DNA of 64,000 nucleotides, from positions 1,498,501 through 1,562,500 of the forward strand of contig CP027224.1 in the NCBI GenBank assembly GCA_002973635.1, read 5' to 3'. The DNA is from Lysinibacillus sp. B2A1 (GTDB lineage: Bacteria; Bacillota; Bacilli; Bacillales_A; Planococcaceae). This document shows positions 56,678 through 64,000 of this stretch, piece by piece (the first letter of the stretch is position 1; each line of letters starts with the position of its first letter). The notes under the pieces are model-generated. The model was not told the DNA's origin. It made no database searches and saw only the letters and a list, made by a program, of their open reading frames with translations. Made by a program: the position numbers and the translations under genes.

Positions 56678-57217
56678 TTGGAGAAAAAGAAAAAACGTCT
56701 CGTCATCCGTACCATTATTTTAGCAGTTTTGGTCTTTGCAATTGGGTACACTGTATATGGAACAGCGACAAAGGAGAAGGTAGAGTTAGTAGCAATAGGC
56801 TCTAAAGCACCTGACTTCACGTTAGTAGATTTAAACGGTGAGAAACATAAACTGTCTGATTATAAAGGGCAGGGGGTATTTTTGAACTTCTGGGGAACTT
56901 GGTGTAAGCCATGTGAAAAGGAAATGCCTGCAATGGACCGTCAGTATAAATCATTTAAAAACCAAGGTGTACAAACATTGGCTGTCAATATTGCACAAAC
57001 AGATTTTGAAGTTCAGAATTTTGTCGATAGATACGACTTAACATTCCCAGTGGTTATTGACAAAACAAAAAGTGTTATGACTGCCTACAATGTTGGACAA
57101 TTACCAGCAACGGTTCTTATTGATCCAGATGGTAAGGTAGCGAAAATTATTACGGGTGAAATGACGGAGGCAAATATTGCTTCGTACATGGAATTAGTGA
57201 AGCCGAATAAGGAGTAA
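56678..57217 (+). CDS. resA: thiol-disulfide oxidoreductase ResA
   Basis: Start at TTG 56678 after AGGGGG. The 179-residue thioredoxin-like protein has one N-terminal membrane anchor (about 9-28) and an outside domain with FWGTWCKPCEKEMP (CxxC about 77-80). It reduces apocytochrome c Cys before heme attachment. First gene of resABC. Confidence 0.94.
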   Translation: MEKKKKRLVIRTIILAVLVFAIGYTVYGTATKEKVELVAIGSKAPDFTLVDLNGEKHKLSDYKGQGVFLNFWGTWCKPCEKEMPAMDRQYKSFKNQGVQTLAVNIAQTDFEVQNFVDRYDLTFPVVIDKTKSVMTAYNVGQLPATVLIDPDGKVAKIITGEMTEANIASYMELVKPNKE

Positions 57218-57223
57218 ATGACT

Positions 57224-58897
57224 ATGGAAAATATCATTTGTGCTTGTGGTCATAGTAACCCATATGGCACGAAGCTCTGTGAAAAATGTGGTCGCCCTTT
57301 AACTGAGGAAGGTAAGCAAACAAAAGTTGTTGATATGCGCTATGATGGATCAGCGATTCGATCAAAAACATACAACAAGACATTTGTTGATAAAATTTGG
57401 AATTTCTTCTCGAGTGTAAAAGTAGGAATTGCCCTTATTATTATCACATTGGTCGCTGCGTCAATCGGAACAATTTTACCACAAGAAATATATGTAAACG
57501 CTCCAGATGCAGGTAAGGCCGAATACTATGAGAAAGTCTACGGCTGGTTTGGTAAACTTTATAATTATTTAGGATTATCTGATTTGTATAGCACTTGGTG
57601 GTTCCAAATTTTAGTTGGAATGCTCGCTATATCGATTATTGTTGCAAGTTTAGACCGTGGGATACCGTTGCATAAGTCTCTGAAAAATCAACGCGTTAAA
57701 CGTCATGAAAGTTTTCTGAAGCGTCAACGCATTATAGCAGAGGGACAAGTTTCAAATCCTGAGGAAACACTCGAAAAAGTTCAGCAAAAAATGACTGACT
57801 TAAAATATAATGTTCGACGTGATGGAAGCGCACTTTTAGCAGAACGCGGCCGTTTTTCTCGATATGGCCCATACATAAACCATGTCGGCCTTATTATTTT
57901 TTTAACAGGCGTTATGATACGTTTAGTGCCTGGCTTCTATGTAGATGAGTCGATTTGGATTCGTGAAGGTGAGACAAGAGCTATACCAGGGATGGAAGGC
58001 TATTTTATTAAAAATAATAAATTTATTTTAGAAACCCATGACAATAAGCCACAGGGCGAGCAAGTGGCACAAGGTGTCAATGTAGTAGCGAAAAACTTCC
58101 AAACGGATGTCACATTATACAAACAACCTAAAGGCTCACTTCCAGGGGACTTGGATAATCTTGAAAAGGTGAGAGATTACTCGATTCGTGTGAACCATCC
58201 TTTAAAAGAAGATGGTTTTGCCTTATATCAAATGAATTACCGATTGAATGAATTGAAGCAGATGAATTTCGATTTGGTGAATAAAGTAACTGGTGAATCT
58301 CTTGGTAAAGCTGAAATTGATCTAACAAATCCTAAAAAGGAATATGATTTAGGAAATGGTTCTTCCGTACAGATTCTAGTTTATACACCAGATTTTTCTG
58401 GTTTTGAGAATGGTGAACCACAAACAAAAACTTCTATACCTAATAATCCAGCATTTTTATTTAAAATGAAAACACCTGAAACACCAGATGGAGAGGTAAG
58501 TTTTGTTGAAATTATGAAGCCGCCTCTTGAACCGCTTGGAGAAAATAAATATCGAATGAAATTTGCTAGTGCTGACACACGAAATACGGCAAACTTTACA
58601 ATACGTAAAGATAGTACAATACCTATTCTATTTGTTGGTGGTATTATTTTCATGATTGGTGTAGCAATCGGTTCGTATTGGAATCACAGACGTTTATGGT
58701 TACAGGTAGAGCCAGATGGAAAAGTGATAATGGCTGCCCATGTTAATAAAAATATGTTCAGCATGAAAAAAGATTTAGATGCTGTTTCATCCTTTACTGA
58801 TTTACCACCATATATAGATCAGCTAGAGAAGTCAGAAGATGTCGAGAAGTCGACAAAATCAGCCATTACTAAAAAGGAAGGTGACAACACCTTATGA
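57224..58897 (+). CDS. resB: cytochrome c biogenesis protein ResB
   Basis: Start at ATG 57224, nine nt after AAGGAG; ATG 57218 is too close to the SD. About 557 residues. An N-terminal zinc-ribbon-like part (CAC about 6-8 and CEKC about 19-22) comes first. Next is the ResB core with membrane segments at about 65-85, 125-145, 215-235 and 460-480, and a long outside loop. With ResC it attaches heme to cytochrome c. Overlaps resC by 4 bp. Confidence 0.94.
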   Translation: MENIICACGHSNPYGTKLCEKCGRPLTEEGKQTKVVDMRYDGSAIRSKTYNKTFVDKIWNFFSSVKVGIALIIITLVAASIGTILPQEIYVNAPDAGKAEYYEKVYGWFGKLYNYLGLSDLYSTWWFQILVGMLAISIIVASLDRGIPLHKSLKNQRVKRHESFLKRQRIIAEGQVSNPEETLEKVQQKMTDLKYNVRRDGSALLAERGRFSRYGPYINHVGLIIFLTGVMIRLVPGFYVDESIWIREGETRAIPGMEGYFIKNNKFILETHDNKPQGEQVAQGVNVVAKNFQTDVTLYKQPKGSLPGDLDNLEKVRDYSIRVNHPLKEDGFALYQMNYRLNELKQMNFDLVNKVTGESLGKAEIDLTNPKKEYDLGNGSSVQILVYTPDFSGFENGEPQTKTSIPNNPAFLFKMKTPETPDGEVSFVEIMKPPLEPLGENKYRMKFASADTRNTANFTIRKDSTIPILFVGGIIFMIGVAIGSYWNHRRLWLQVEPDGKVIMAAHVNKNMFSMKKDLDAVSSFTDLPPYIDQLEKSEDVEKSTKSAITKKEGDNTL

Positions 58898-60081
58898 GTT
58901 TGATTGATATAAGCGGAAACCTATTGTTTGTGGCATTTATAGCTTATCTTGTAGCAACGTTATTCTTTGGTGGTTCAATAAAGCAATCGAATGCTACAGG
59001 CAAAAATACAGATAAATGGGGCAAGCTGGCTATTGCTATCACTATAATTGGTTTCCTTTCGCAGCTTGGGTATTTTATTACCCGTTGGATTCATACAGGG
59101 CATGCACCTGTTAGTAACATGTTTGAATTTACGACAGCTTTTGGTATGTTCATTGTTGCTGCATTTATTTTAATTTACTTTATTTACCGCATGACAGCAT
59201 TAGGTTTAGTGGCACTACCTGTGGCACTTTTAATCATTGCCTATGCAGCGATGTTCCCGAACGAAGTAAGTCCATTAGTGCCATCTTTACAAAGTCATTG
59301 GCTAACAATTCATGTTATTACAGCGGCTTTGGGTCAATCGATTTTGGCCATAAGTGCGGTAGCTGGACTGATTTATTTATTAAAAGTAGTAGATGTTACG
59401 AAGGCCACTAAAGAACGCTTTTGGTTAGAAACAGTGATGTTCTGCTTAGTGTTAGTAGTTGGCTTTGTCATTGCTTCCTCTACGTTTAAGGCGATGGATT
59501 ACGAATCTAAATACTCTTATGTTGATAAAGAAGGCACAGAGCGTCAAATAACTTATAATATGCCACCGATATTTGGAATGAATGAATTTAAAGCAATTGA
59601 AGAACATGGTATGTCGCCAATTGTAGAAATGCCTTCACTTATTAATGCGAAGAAATTAACAACGGTTGTTTGGTCATTATTAGTAGGATCAATTTTATAC
59701 TTATTAATTCGTTTAATTGCACGACGACGTATTAGCGCAATATTCCAACCATTTGTGAAGCGTGTCAATTTACAATTACTAGATGAAATCGGCTACCGTT
59801 CCGTATTAATTGGTTTCCCAGTATTTACATTAGGTGCTTTAATTTTTGCGATGATTTGGGCACAAATCGCCTGGAGTCGTTTCTGGGGATGGGATCCAAA
59901 AGAGGTATGGGCACTTATCACATGGTTATTTTATGCAGCATTTTTACATTTACGCCTTTCAAAAGGTTGGGAAGGTAGAAAATCTGCTTGGTTAGCATTA
60001 ATTGGCTTCGCCATTATCTTATTCAACTTAGTTGCTGTTAACTTAATTCTTGCAGGCTTACACTCATACGCATCAAATTAA
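58894..60081 (+). CDS. resC: cytochrome c biogenesis protein ResC (CcsA)
   Basis: A 395-residue polytopic protein of the CcmF/CcsA family. The heme-binding tryptophan-rich motif WGWDPKEVWALITW (about 330-343) and membrane His in LQSHWLTIHVITAALGQ and SKGW-flanking segments are present. It exports and hands heme to ResB/cytochrome c. Confidence 0.94.
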   Translation: MSLIDISGNLLFVAFIAYLVATLFFGGSIKQSNATGKNTDKWGKLAIAITIIGFLSQLGYFITRWIHTGHAPVSNMFEFTTAFGMFIVAAFILIYFIYRMTALGLVALPVALLIIAYAAMFPNEVSPLVPSLQSHWLTIHVITAALGQSILAISAVAGLIYLLKVVDVTKATKERFWLETVMFCLVLVVGFVIASSTFKAMDYESKYSYVDKEGTERQITYNMPPIFGMNEFKAIEEHGMSPIVEMPSLINAKKLTTVVWSLLVGSILYLLIRLIARRRISAIFQPFVKRVNLQLLDEIGYRSVLIGFPVFTLGALIFAMIWAQIAWSRFWGWDPKEVWALITWLFYAAFLHLRLSKGWEGRKSAWLALIGFAIILFNLVAVNLILAGLHSYASN

Positions 60082-60391
60082 TACGAAACTAGCTTACGTT
60101 TAGGGGTGCTTGGGAGAGAGGGATACAAGCTTATACCTATATCAACTATGAAAACGCTTGTATAATAACGTCCTGTCTGCATGAAGAAGCAGTTGAACGT
60201 TCACTTCTTTTACCTTGGAGCACAAGTTTTGCAAGATGATGAACTAGTATGGAAGCATATATGAGATTTTCAACGTCGCTAGTATTAGAAAGATAAGCCT
60301 TCTTGCTTGTGGCAAGAGGGCTTTCTTTTCTTTTCAATATGTGTCGAACCATGTACAATAGAATGTAGAGAAAGATTGGAAGAGAGGGATC
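60082..60391. other. gap between resC and resD
   Basis: About 310 bp. It contains the resC terminator at 60296-60334 and no plausible gene. No clear sigma-A promoter for resD could be set. Confidence 0.5.
60296..60334 (+). terminator. intrinsic terminator between resC and resD
   Basis: Arms AGCCTTCTTGC and GCAAGAGGGCT, loop TTGTG, then a T-rich stretch. It separates resABC from resDE. Confidence 0.85.
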
Positions 60392-61114
60392 GTGAAAGTG
60401 TCAGAAAATATTTCAGTGTTAGTAGTAGACGATGAGGATCGTATTCGACGCTTATTAAAAATGTATTTGGAGCGTGAAGGATACCTTGTTGACGAAGCAG
60501 AAAATGGTGAACAAGCGATCGAAAAATCTTTAGAAAAAGAGTACCATTGTATTTTATTAGATATCATGATGCCTGAAAAAGACGGACTTGAAGTATGTGC
60601 AGAAATCCGTGAACGTGCAGCAACACCAATTATTTTATTAACTGCTAAGGGCGAAGAAGCAAACCGTGTACAGGGCTTTGAGCTTGGGGCAGATGATTAT
60701 ATTGTAAAACCATTTAGTCCTCGTGAGGTAGTGTTACGTGTGAAGGCTATATTACGTCGTTCGCAGGCATTCTCACCTTCGACAAATGCATCCTCCTCTA
60801 AAGATTTGGTTGTATTCCAGCATTTAATGATCGACCATGATGCCCATCGTGTAACAGCAGAGGGGATTGAGGTAAATTTAACACCGAAAGAATATGAATT
60901 GCTTTATTTTCTAGCGAAGTCGCCAGACAAAGTATTTGACCGTGAACAATTACTAAAAGAAGTTTGGCATTATGATTTCTTTGGAGATTTACGTACTGTG
61001 GATACGCATGTAAAGCGCTTACGTGAAAAGCTCAATCGTGTATCTGAAAACGCTGCAAAGATGATTGTCACTGTTTGGGGCGTTGGCTACAAATTTGAGG
61101 TTGTCAATGAATAG
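60392..61114 (+). CDS. resD: response regulator ResD
   Basis: A 240-residue OmpR-type regulator with the receiver site DDEDR, phospho-Asp in ILLDIMMPEKDG (about 58) and Lys in DYIVKPFSPRE (about 108), and a winged-helix DNA-binding domain (about 145-238). Activates respiration genes under low oxygen. Two GTG starts are possible (60392 or 60398). Overlaps resE by 8 bp. Confidence 0.94.
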   Translation: MKVSENISVLVVDDEDRIRRLLKMYLEREGYLVDEAENGEQAIEKSLEKEYHCILLDIMMPEKDGLEVCAEIRERAATPIILLTAKGEEANRVQGFELGADDYIVKPFSPREVVLRVKAILRRSQAFSPSTNASSSKDLVVFQHLMIDHDAHRVTAEGIEVNLTPKEYELLYFLAKSPDKVFDREQLLKEVWHYDFFGDLRTVDTHVKRLREKLNRVSENAAKMIVTVWGVGYKFEVVNE

Positions 61115-62882
61115 AATATGGAATAGTGTTGTCGGGAAGCTATGGGTAACCATATTGCTTCTCGTTTCATTTGTATTATTTGTTTTCACGGTTTTGATGC
61201 TCGAATTTCTACAAAATTACCATATGCAGCAAGCGGAGATTTCGTTGCGTCAAACAGCTGCAACGGTGGCAAGTATTGTAGATGATAATGAAACGGCAGA
61301 GTCAACATCGGAATTATTAAAAGATATTTTACCCGAAAGCACGAATGCCCTTATTGCGACAGGTAATAACGAAGTATCGTTTGCTTTGCAGGAGGGTGTT
61401 AATAAAAAAGAAATACAGGATACTATATTAGCCAATAAATCTTTCCATAAAATTTTTCAATCAGATGAACCAATTACGAAAGAAATGATGATGCCATCAT
61501 CTACAGATAAAGAAAAAATAGAATCGTATGTGGTGCTCGGCTTCCCATTAAATGTAGAGAATGCCGTGCATGGTGCTGTCTTTATTTATCAAAGTCCTGA
61601 TGCACTACATAAAACATCGAAAGAAACGACAAAAATTGTCTTTTTATCTGCCTTTATTGCCTTTGTGCTGACAACATTCTTTGCCTTTTTCCTTTCCTCA
61701 CGTATTACCTCGCCATTACGTAAAATGCGTGAATTGGCGTTTGAAATTTCAAAAGGGAATTTTGAAGCAAAAATGCCAACAACACAAAATGATGAAATTG
61801 GTCAGCTTGCTGTTGCCTTTAATCAAATGGGGCGACAATTAAAGCATAATTTAGAAGTAATTAATCAGGAAAATGAACAACTTTCTAATATTTTGACATC
61901 AATGACAGATGCAGTCATTACGTTTAATCGAGATCGTACAATATTATTAAGTAACCCGCCAGCAGAGCGTTTAATGCAAAAATGGTTTGTTAATAAAGGT
62001 TCTCAAAGTGCAAAGCCAATTCCACCAGAGCTATATCATATGCTAGATCATGTACTGATGTTTGAGGATAAATTAGAAGAAGAAATTGAGATGGATGGAA
62101 ATTATTATACCTTTACGATTAGTCCCCTTTACAGTGGGGAATTAATACGTGGAGCAGTTGCTGTTATTCGTGATATGACAGAGCAGCATCGCTTAGAAAA
62201 GCTGCGTTCAGATTTCATAGCGAATGTATCTCATGAGCTGAGAACACCAATTTCAATGCTTCAGGGCTATTCAGAGGCCTTAATGGATGATGATTTTATT
62301 CAGGATCAGGAAGAACGTAACGAGATAACAAAAATTATCTACGATGAATCGAAGCGTATGGGACGTCTAGTAACAGATTTATTAGATTTAGCTCGTATGG
62401 AATCGGGGCATATGACGCTTTATAAGGATGAGCTTCCAATTAATTCTATATTCGAGCGGATAACACAAAAGTTTGCTCAAGTCGCTAAAGAGAAAAATGT
62501 TCGTCTAGTATTTGATAGTGAATTCAATGAGGAAGCTAGGATAAGTATTGACGAGGATCGGATTGAACAAGTGTTAACAAATTTAGTTGACAATGCACTC
62601 CGTCATACGGATGAAGGGTCAGTTACTGTCAAAATTGAGCAGGAGCCGACCTTCGCAAAAATATCTGTTCAGGATACAGGACATGGCATTCCACATGAGG
62701 ACTTACCTTATGTTTTTGAACGTTTTTATAAAGCTGACAAAGCCCGGACGCGTTCTAAAGGCGGAACTGGCCTAGGTTTAGCTATTGCTAGAAATATTGT
62801 AAAGGCACATTCAGGGACGATTATGGTAGACAGTGTGCTGAAAGAAGGTACGACCTTTACGTTTTATTTACCTTTCGAGTAA
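61107..62882 (+). CDS. resE: sensor histidine kinase ResE
   Basis: Start at ATG 61107, within the end of resD; upstream residues of the open frame lie in resD. The 591-residue kinase has two membrane helices (about 8-30 and 175-197) around an outside sensor, a HAMP domain (about 198-250), a PAS domain (about 260-355), the phospho-His in VSHELRTPISMLQGY (about 374) and an ATP-binding domain with GTGLGLAI (about 552). Confidence 0.94.
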   Translation: MNRIWNSVVGKLWVTILLLVSFVLFVFTVLMLEFLQNYHMQQAEISLRQTAATVASIVDDNETAESTSELLKDILPESTNALIATGNNEVSFALQEGVNKKEIQDTILANKSFHKIFQSDEPITKEMMMPSSTDKEKIESYVVLGFPLNVENAVHGAVFIYQSPDALHKTSKETTKIVFLSAFIAFVLTTFFAFFLSSRITSPLRKMRELAFEISKGNFEAKMPTTQNDEIGQLAVAFNQMGRQLKHNLEVINQENEQLSNILTSMTDAVITFNRDRTILLSNPPAERLMQKWFVNKGSQSAKPIPPELYHMLDHVLMFEDKLEEEIEMDGNYYTFTISPLYSGELIRGAVAVIRDMTEQHRLEKLRSDFIANVSHELRTPISMLQGYSEALMDDDFIQDQEERNEITKIIYDESKRMGRLVTDLLDLARMESGHMTLYKDELPINSIFERITQKFAQVAKEKNVRLVFDSEFNEEARISIDEDRIEQVLTNLVDNALRHTDEGSVTVKIEQEPTFAKISVQDTGHGIPHEDLPYVFERFYKADKARTRSKGGTGLGLAIARNIVKAHSGTIMVDSVLKEGTTFTFYLPFE

Positions 62883-62917
62883 TTAATATCATTGCTACTT
62901 TAGTGGTATTAATTGGC

Positions 62918-62944
62918 TGTAACTTCTGTAAACATGAAGACGAC
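62918..62944 (+). promoter_or_regulatory. autoregulatory sigma-X promoter
   Basis: TGTAAC (62918-62923) and CGAC (62941-62944) are exactly 17 bp apart, the known sigma-X consensus (TGTAAC-N17-CGAC). The start codon chosen for sigX lies 29 bp downstream. Confidence 0.85.
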
Positions 62945-62972
62945 AAATATTATAGAACGGGGGTGGAGTGCA

Positions 62973-63506
62973 TTGAATGACTCCGTGTTCCATCGACTAT
63001 ACGATGCATACCATCAAGACGTGTTCCAGTTTCTTATTTATTTAGTAAAAAACCGTATACTTGCTGAAGATTTAGCGCACGAGGTTTATGTACGAGTGTT
63101 GCGCTCATACGATCAATTTGCAGGAAATAGCAGTGAAAAGACATGGCTTTTTGCCATTGCTAAAAATGTAGCAATCGATCACTTTCGGAAGCAGGCAGTA
63201 CGCCAAAAGCATTCACTTGATTTTTTTGACTGGGAAACGGAACAGCTCCATTCAAACACACCATCACCGGAAGATATGTTGGAGGCCAGTGATGAATTTA
63301 TGCAGGTAGAGTCAGCACTTGAAAACTGTACAGGAGACCAAAAGATGGTCATCATTATGCGCTACTTTCAAGATTTATCGATTGCAGAAACAGCACAAAT
63401 ACTAGATTGGACAGAAGCAAAGGTAAAAACAACGCAGCATCGTGCCATTAAATTTTTAAGGCAACAGCTACAACAGGTTAGAGAACAGGAGGCGAAACGG
63501 CAATGA
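62973..63506 (+). CDS. sigX: ECF sigma factor SigX
   Basis: Start at TTG 62973 after GGGGTGGAG; the frame opens at 62913, but that lies before the promoter. The 177-residue product has sigma region 2 (YDAYHQDVFQFLIYLVKNRILAEDLAHEVYVRVL) and region 4 (LSIAETAQILDWTEAKVKTTQHRAIKFL). It closely follows SigX of B. subtilis, which controls cell-surface charge and peptide resistance. Follows resDE, as in B. subtilis. Confidence 0.92.
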   Translation: MNDSVFHRLYDAYHQDVFQFLIYLVKNRILAEDLAHEVYVRVLRSYDQFAGNSSEKTWLFAIAKNVAIDHFRKQAVRQKHSLDFFDWETEQLHSNTPSPEDMLEASDEFMQVESALENCTGDQKMVIIMRYFQDLSIAETAQILDWTEAKVKTTQHRAIKFLRQQLQQVREQEAKRQ

Positions 63507-64000
63507 CACATAACCAATTTGATGATGACCAACTAGAACATGTATTGAACAATGCCCCTAAGCTTTCTGACCGCCGTTCTAAAGATGAAATATTAAATCG
63601 ATTATTGGCAGATACTCGGTTGCAGGATAATGTTCATCTGCAAGAAGCCATCCAGCAGCCAGTAGACGAAGAAGTGTCAGCGCAAGAACAACAGCAAAGT
63701 ACAGAGACAGAATCAACAAAGCGCAAAATCCGTAAATGGCCAATCTTTATGAGTGTTGCCGCTGTTTTCGCATTAACAGTAGGTGTAGGTTCTATGTTTA
63801 TGAATAATAAACATTCCAAGATAGATCAGGCGACTGCCCCTGATATTGCTCCATATTCTACTATGGAAGATGGGCCAGCTGCAAAAACTGCTGAAAATCA
63901 TGATAATTATTTGGATTCGAGCATTGTTACAGAACATGCTAAATTTATGTCTCTACGTACCTCTGTGTACGAGGAGGACTTAACGGATGCCGTTGTCTTC
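63503..64000 (+). CDS. rsiX: anti-sigma factor RsiX, 3' end outside window
   Basis: ATG at 63503 overlaps the sigX stop by 4 bp, with SD AGGAGG 7 nt upstream. The 166 visible residues have an acidic cytosolic N-terminus (about 1-75), one membrane helix (about 80-100) and the start of an outside domain, the layout of RsiX, the SigX inhibitor. The gene runs past the window. Confidence 0.85.
   Translation, partial: MTHNQFDDDQLEHVLNNAPKLSDRRSKDEILNRLLADTRLQDNVHLQEAIQQPVDEEVSAQEQQQSTETESTKRKIRKWPIFMSVAAVFALTVGVGSMFMNNKHSKIDQATAPDIAPYSTMEDGPAAKTAENHDNYLDSSIVTEHAKFMSLRTSVYEEDLTDAVVF

Overview
The window is AT-rich DNA from an endospore-forming member of the Bacillales. The sporulation operon spoIIAA-spoIIAB-sigF, a spoVAF gene, sirA under a Spo0A-type promoter, and the lexA-yneA-yneB-ynzC-tkt-sirA-yneF order known from Bacillus subtilis all point there. 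The intact type IV pilus locus together with luxS and these gene orders suggests Lysinibacillus or a close relative. That genus call is an inference from gene content; no search was run.

Layout. 1-6263 is accessory: a lipoprotein end, a CPBP protease, a YtrA-type GntR/ABC operon (minus strand), a RelE/HigB-HigA-like toxin-antitoxin pair, a complete ISL3-family insertion sequence with 26-bp ends, and a lone phiLC3-type holin. 6356-8455 is a large DUF2339 membrane protein. 8527-20551 is a type IV pilus locus: three minus-strand minor pilin-like genes, one of them a pilin/bactofilin-like fusion broken by a one-base frameshift, then a plus-strand run vanW/G5 - pilB - pilT - pilC - pilA - pilM - pilN - pilO - prepilin peptidase. 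22033-23791 is the SOS block (lexA divergent from yneA-yneB) with several LexA boxes. 23844-24682 is a second peptide deformylase with an XRE repressor and two matching palindromic operators. 25484-27897 holds ynzC and tkt.

29051-29806 is a repeat-rich gap between two convergent genes. It has an identical hairpin at each end and two inverted copies of a GC-rich Bacillales intergenic repeat. 29807-34451 is a cell-envelope stress operon (liaI-like, liaH/pspA, an alpha/beta hydrolase, liaF, liaS, liaR). 34805-36191 has sirA, yneF and luxS. 37413-38889 has a thiolase and a YqkE-like protein. 38964-39698 is a decayed Fic toxin with an intact VbhA-type antitoxin that overlaps it. 39804-46579 carries vanZ, an aldo/keto reductase, nudF, a membrane protein in the spoIIM position, fur, xerD, deoB and pdp.

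46894-51614 is spoIIA-spoVAF-lysA plus a 36-residue membrane peptide. 51701-56340 has ribT, ypuF, scpA, scpB, a D,D-carboxypeptidase and rluB. 56678-62882 is the cytochrome c maturation and redox-sensing set resA-resB-resC and resD-resE. The window ends in sigX with a near-perfect autoregulatory ECF promoter and the start of rsiX.

No rRNA, tRNA, CRISPR array or recognised riboswitch was seen. Several genes use TTG starts that are set by the Shine-Dalgarno position (pilC, luxS, dacB, resA, sigX, liaF).
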